A stretch of DNA of 64,000 nucleotides from Aphrocallistes beatrix (lineage: Eukaryota; Porifera; Hexactinellida; Sceptrulophora; Aphrocallistidae), in contig OY725494.1 of NCBI GenBank assembly GCA_963281255.1, positions 310,001 to 374,000 of the forward strand, read 5' to 3'. The translations under genes were made by a program, and so were the position numbers. Positions 62,260-64,000 of this stretch are shown here, in pieces (the first letter of the stretch is position 1; every line of letters begins with the position of its first letter). The notes under the pieces were generated by a model. That model saw nothing but the letters and a program-made list of their open reading frames with translations, was not told the DNA's origin and did not search any database.

Positions 62260-63465
62260 AGGATTAGTTATTCTTCTAGCTTTTTCTCTCGGGAAATTAA
62301 ATGCTTTGTATAGTAAAATATCTTAACTGCCCTTCTAAAATACCTTGCTACCTTTCTACATATTTTTTCCTCATAACCAAGTGTGAGAGGTGAATTAATT
62401 TTGTATTACAAAGATTTATTGTTTCGTTCAATAAGAAAAGGTGATTTTGTATGTGAACCATTCTATAAAAAATGCGAATATTTTATTAATTGATACAAAT
62501 AAATATAGCATATTGTCTATATTTAAAAAATTGACTTTATTAATATGGTTTAAGAAATAAAAGAATTTTAATATCACAAAGTTCGGAAAAAAGAGACTGA
62601 ATTCAATATGCAATAATAGCATTGCATGTATCATGTGATGTTGATGTAGTTAAATTCAATCAAATCTTGTGATTATTGTTTGTCAACAAGTTTAAAAATC
62701 AACCATGACATTTAGCGTTACGAATCCTGAAGTATAAATACATTTTGTTGATGTATACAATTGAGTGAGCCGTTGACCCTCTCACTCGAATCAATACTGA
62801 GCCGAAAGCAGTATTGAGTTCAGCTCACTTCACATTTCGATGTGTTGTGTGCCCAAGTTGTTTGTTCGTGGTGGTTAGTTCAGCAAACATAAATTGTCTT
62901 GGTATTTTTGAGATTGGTTGATAATCTTTCAAATGAGTATACAAAAAAATGAATAAGGATTGATACCTTTCATTTATAATGTTGTTCTTATAAAAACGAG
63001 CAATGGAAATCGTATGGTGTAGCAGTTGGATAGATATATCCAAATGCGAATGTTTTATGCACAAGTAATGAGCAATTGGTATGATGATTTGTAATCTTGA
63101 ATCAGAAATGCGAGTTCATAAATAACGAGCATCGAGTATTTTCAGAGATAACTTTCAAATGCAAGTTCACACAGAAGTAACGAGCATATGGAGTTTGTTA
63201 GTGGTTCTAGACTTTCGAATGAGAGTTCATTATTATTCGCGGTATTTTTGAGAGGGTCTAACTTGAAGCTCACTTTTTGCACCTCATTCTTTTAGATTTT
63301 TTTTAGTTGTAGATAAAAGATTCCCTGGCTAATTTTTCGACCTATACTCAAAGTACCTCCAACCATAATATTGGATTATCCATTTAAAACTTATTCTGCT
63401 CAAATTCTGCTCAAAAGTTACATCTAACTTTTCAAAGCTGTATAATTTATTATTAGCACACATAC
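62260..63465. other. No gene seen; degenerate repeats
   Basis: AT-rich. 62760-62825 contains inverted pairs (GAGTGAGCC, AATCAATACTGAGC / GCAGTATTGAGTTC). 63040-63240 has loosely repeated AAATGCGAGTTCA and AACGAGCAT modules about 60-70 bp apart. No ORF of interest. Confidence 0.4.
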
Positions 63466-63466
63466 T

Positions 63467-63620
63467 TGCCAACGGTGATGCGGAAATAGTTCGACTTTTC
63501 GAAAAAGGAAATACATAGTTCGAATTGCGGATTTAGGAAATAGTTCGACTTTTTATCATACGGATTAATGGTGTTTTTTTTCGAACTATTTCCGGTTTTT
63601 GTGCGAACTATTTCCACCAT
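63467..63620. repeat. MITE, GGAAATAGTTCGA family, copy 2
   Basis: Same order of modules as 4918-5045: GCGGAAATAGTTCGACTTTT, GAATTGCGGATTTAGGAAAT, ATTAATGGTG, TCGAACTATTTCC. Ends GGAAATAGT / ACTATTTCC. Confidence 0.8.
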
Positions 63621-63815
63621 ACCCTTCCCAACTGTCCCGTTTTTGGCGGGACGTCCCGCTTTTTTCACTCTTCTATTGAGCTAATTTTCGAGTGTCCGGC
63701 TTTTACATGAAATGTATCCATTATATCCCGCTTTATTGGATTCCATGTATAATACGTACTTTTCTATTGCGTCCCGCTTTTATCATGGCTCAAGTTGGTA
63801 CAGTATGTATGTATG
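63620..63815. repeat. CATGCCAACTTGAGC family, copy 3 (inverted)
   Basis: CCCAACTGTCCCGTTTTTGG at left and ATCATGGCTCAAGTTGGTAC at right. Contains CGGGACGTCCCGCTTTTTTC and GAGTGTCCGGCTTTTACATG. Reverse complement of 16578-16795. Directly adjoins the previous MITE. Confidence 0.8.
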
Positions 63816-64000
63816 GCTTTATTTCTCTGAATGGTTAACTAAATAACATTAAGAAAAAAACATTAATAAAACCCGAAGCAGAAATAGTCGATACTCTTTT
63901 CACCCCACCTATCTTCATCCCTTGGAACTCACTAACCCCTACTAAGGGTGGTATCGTTCCTGTTGAAATAACTTTCTTAGACTGTGATACGCAAATGATC

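Overview
The window is AT-rich animal nuclear DNA: spliced genes with GT-AG introns, TATA boxes, SECIS-dependent UGA recoding, satellites, and a dense load of cut-and-paste transposons and foldback MITEs. The ERp44 orthologue ending in RDEL and the coiled-coil/NHL protein point to a metazoan. Short or absent introns and the gene content would fit a non-bilaterian such as a sponge, but that is inference. No bacterial, organellar or viral signature was seen.

Layout. 1-2.2 kb: composite 18/22-bp satellite that cuts off a decayed integrase gene. 2.2-7.4 kb: no intact gene; a mariner transposase relic, dispersed repeats and MITEs. 7.5-9.8 kb: a 766-codon uninterrupted gene with a Mutator-type domain. 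10-16.8 kb: repeat-rich, with a 17-bp palindromic satellite and a 141-bp tandem array. 17-21.3 kb: gene island with ERp44 (two exons), a selenoprotein W-like gene with SECIS, and two divergently transcribed small secreted proteins. 21.4-23.1 kb: repeats. 23.2-24.6 kb: NHL-repeat protein. 25.9-48.8 kb: MATE-family transporter cluster with four intact, mostly 516-residue intronless genes, two near-complete pseudogenes, one gene split by a 3.6-kb insertion, and a 3' fragment, interspersed with a Tigger/pogo element, Harbinger relics and MITEs. 49-53 kb: nested MITEs around two spliced coding exons of a coiled-coil protein. 53.8-56.3 kb: a complete but decayed P-element-like transposon (THAP domain, long inverted repeats, 7-bp target duplication) that itself holds two MITEs. 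57-62.2 kb: three more selenoprotein W-family genes. 62.3-64 kb: repeats, no gene seen.

The strongest result is the set of four selenoprotein W-family genes, each with an in-frame UGA at the redox position and a SECIS element 3' of the stop. ORF calling by standard stops misses them: three leave no recognisable ORF and the fourth leaves only its C-terminal part. One encodes Lys where the family has the Cys of CxxU. ERp44 and the selenoproteins both belong to thiol/redox biology, but nothing in the sequence shows they are co-regulated. The second main theme is birth and death of MATE transporter copies by inverted duplication, nonsense mutation, frameshift and insertion.
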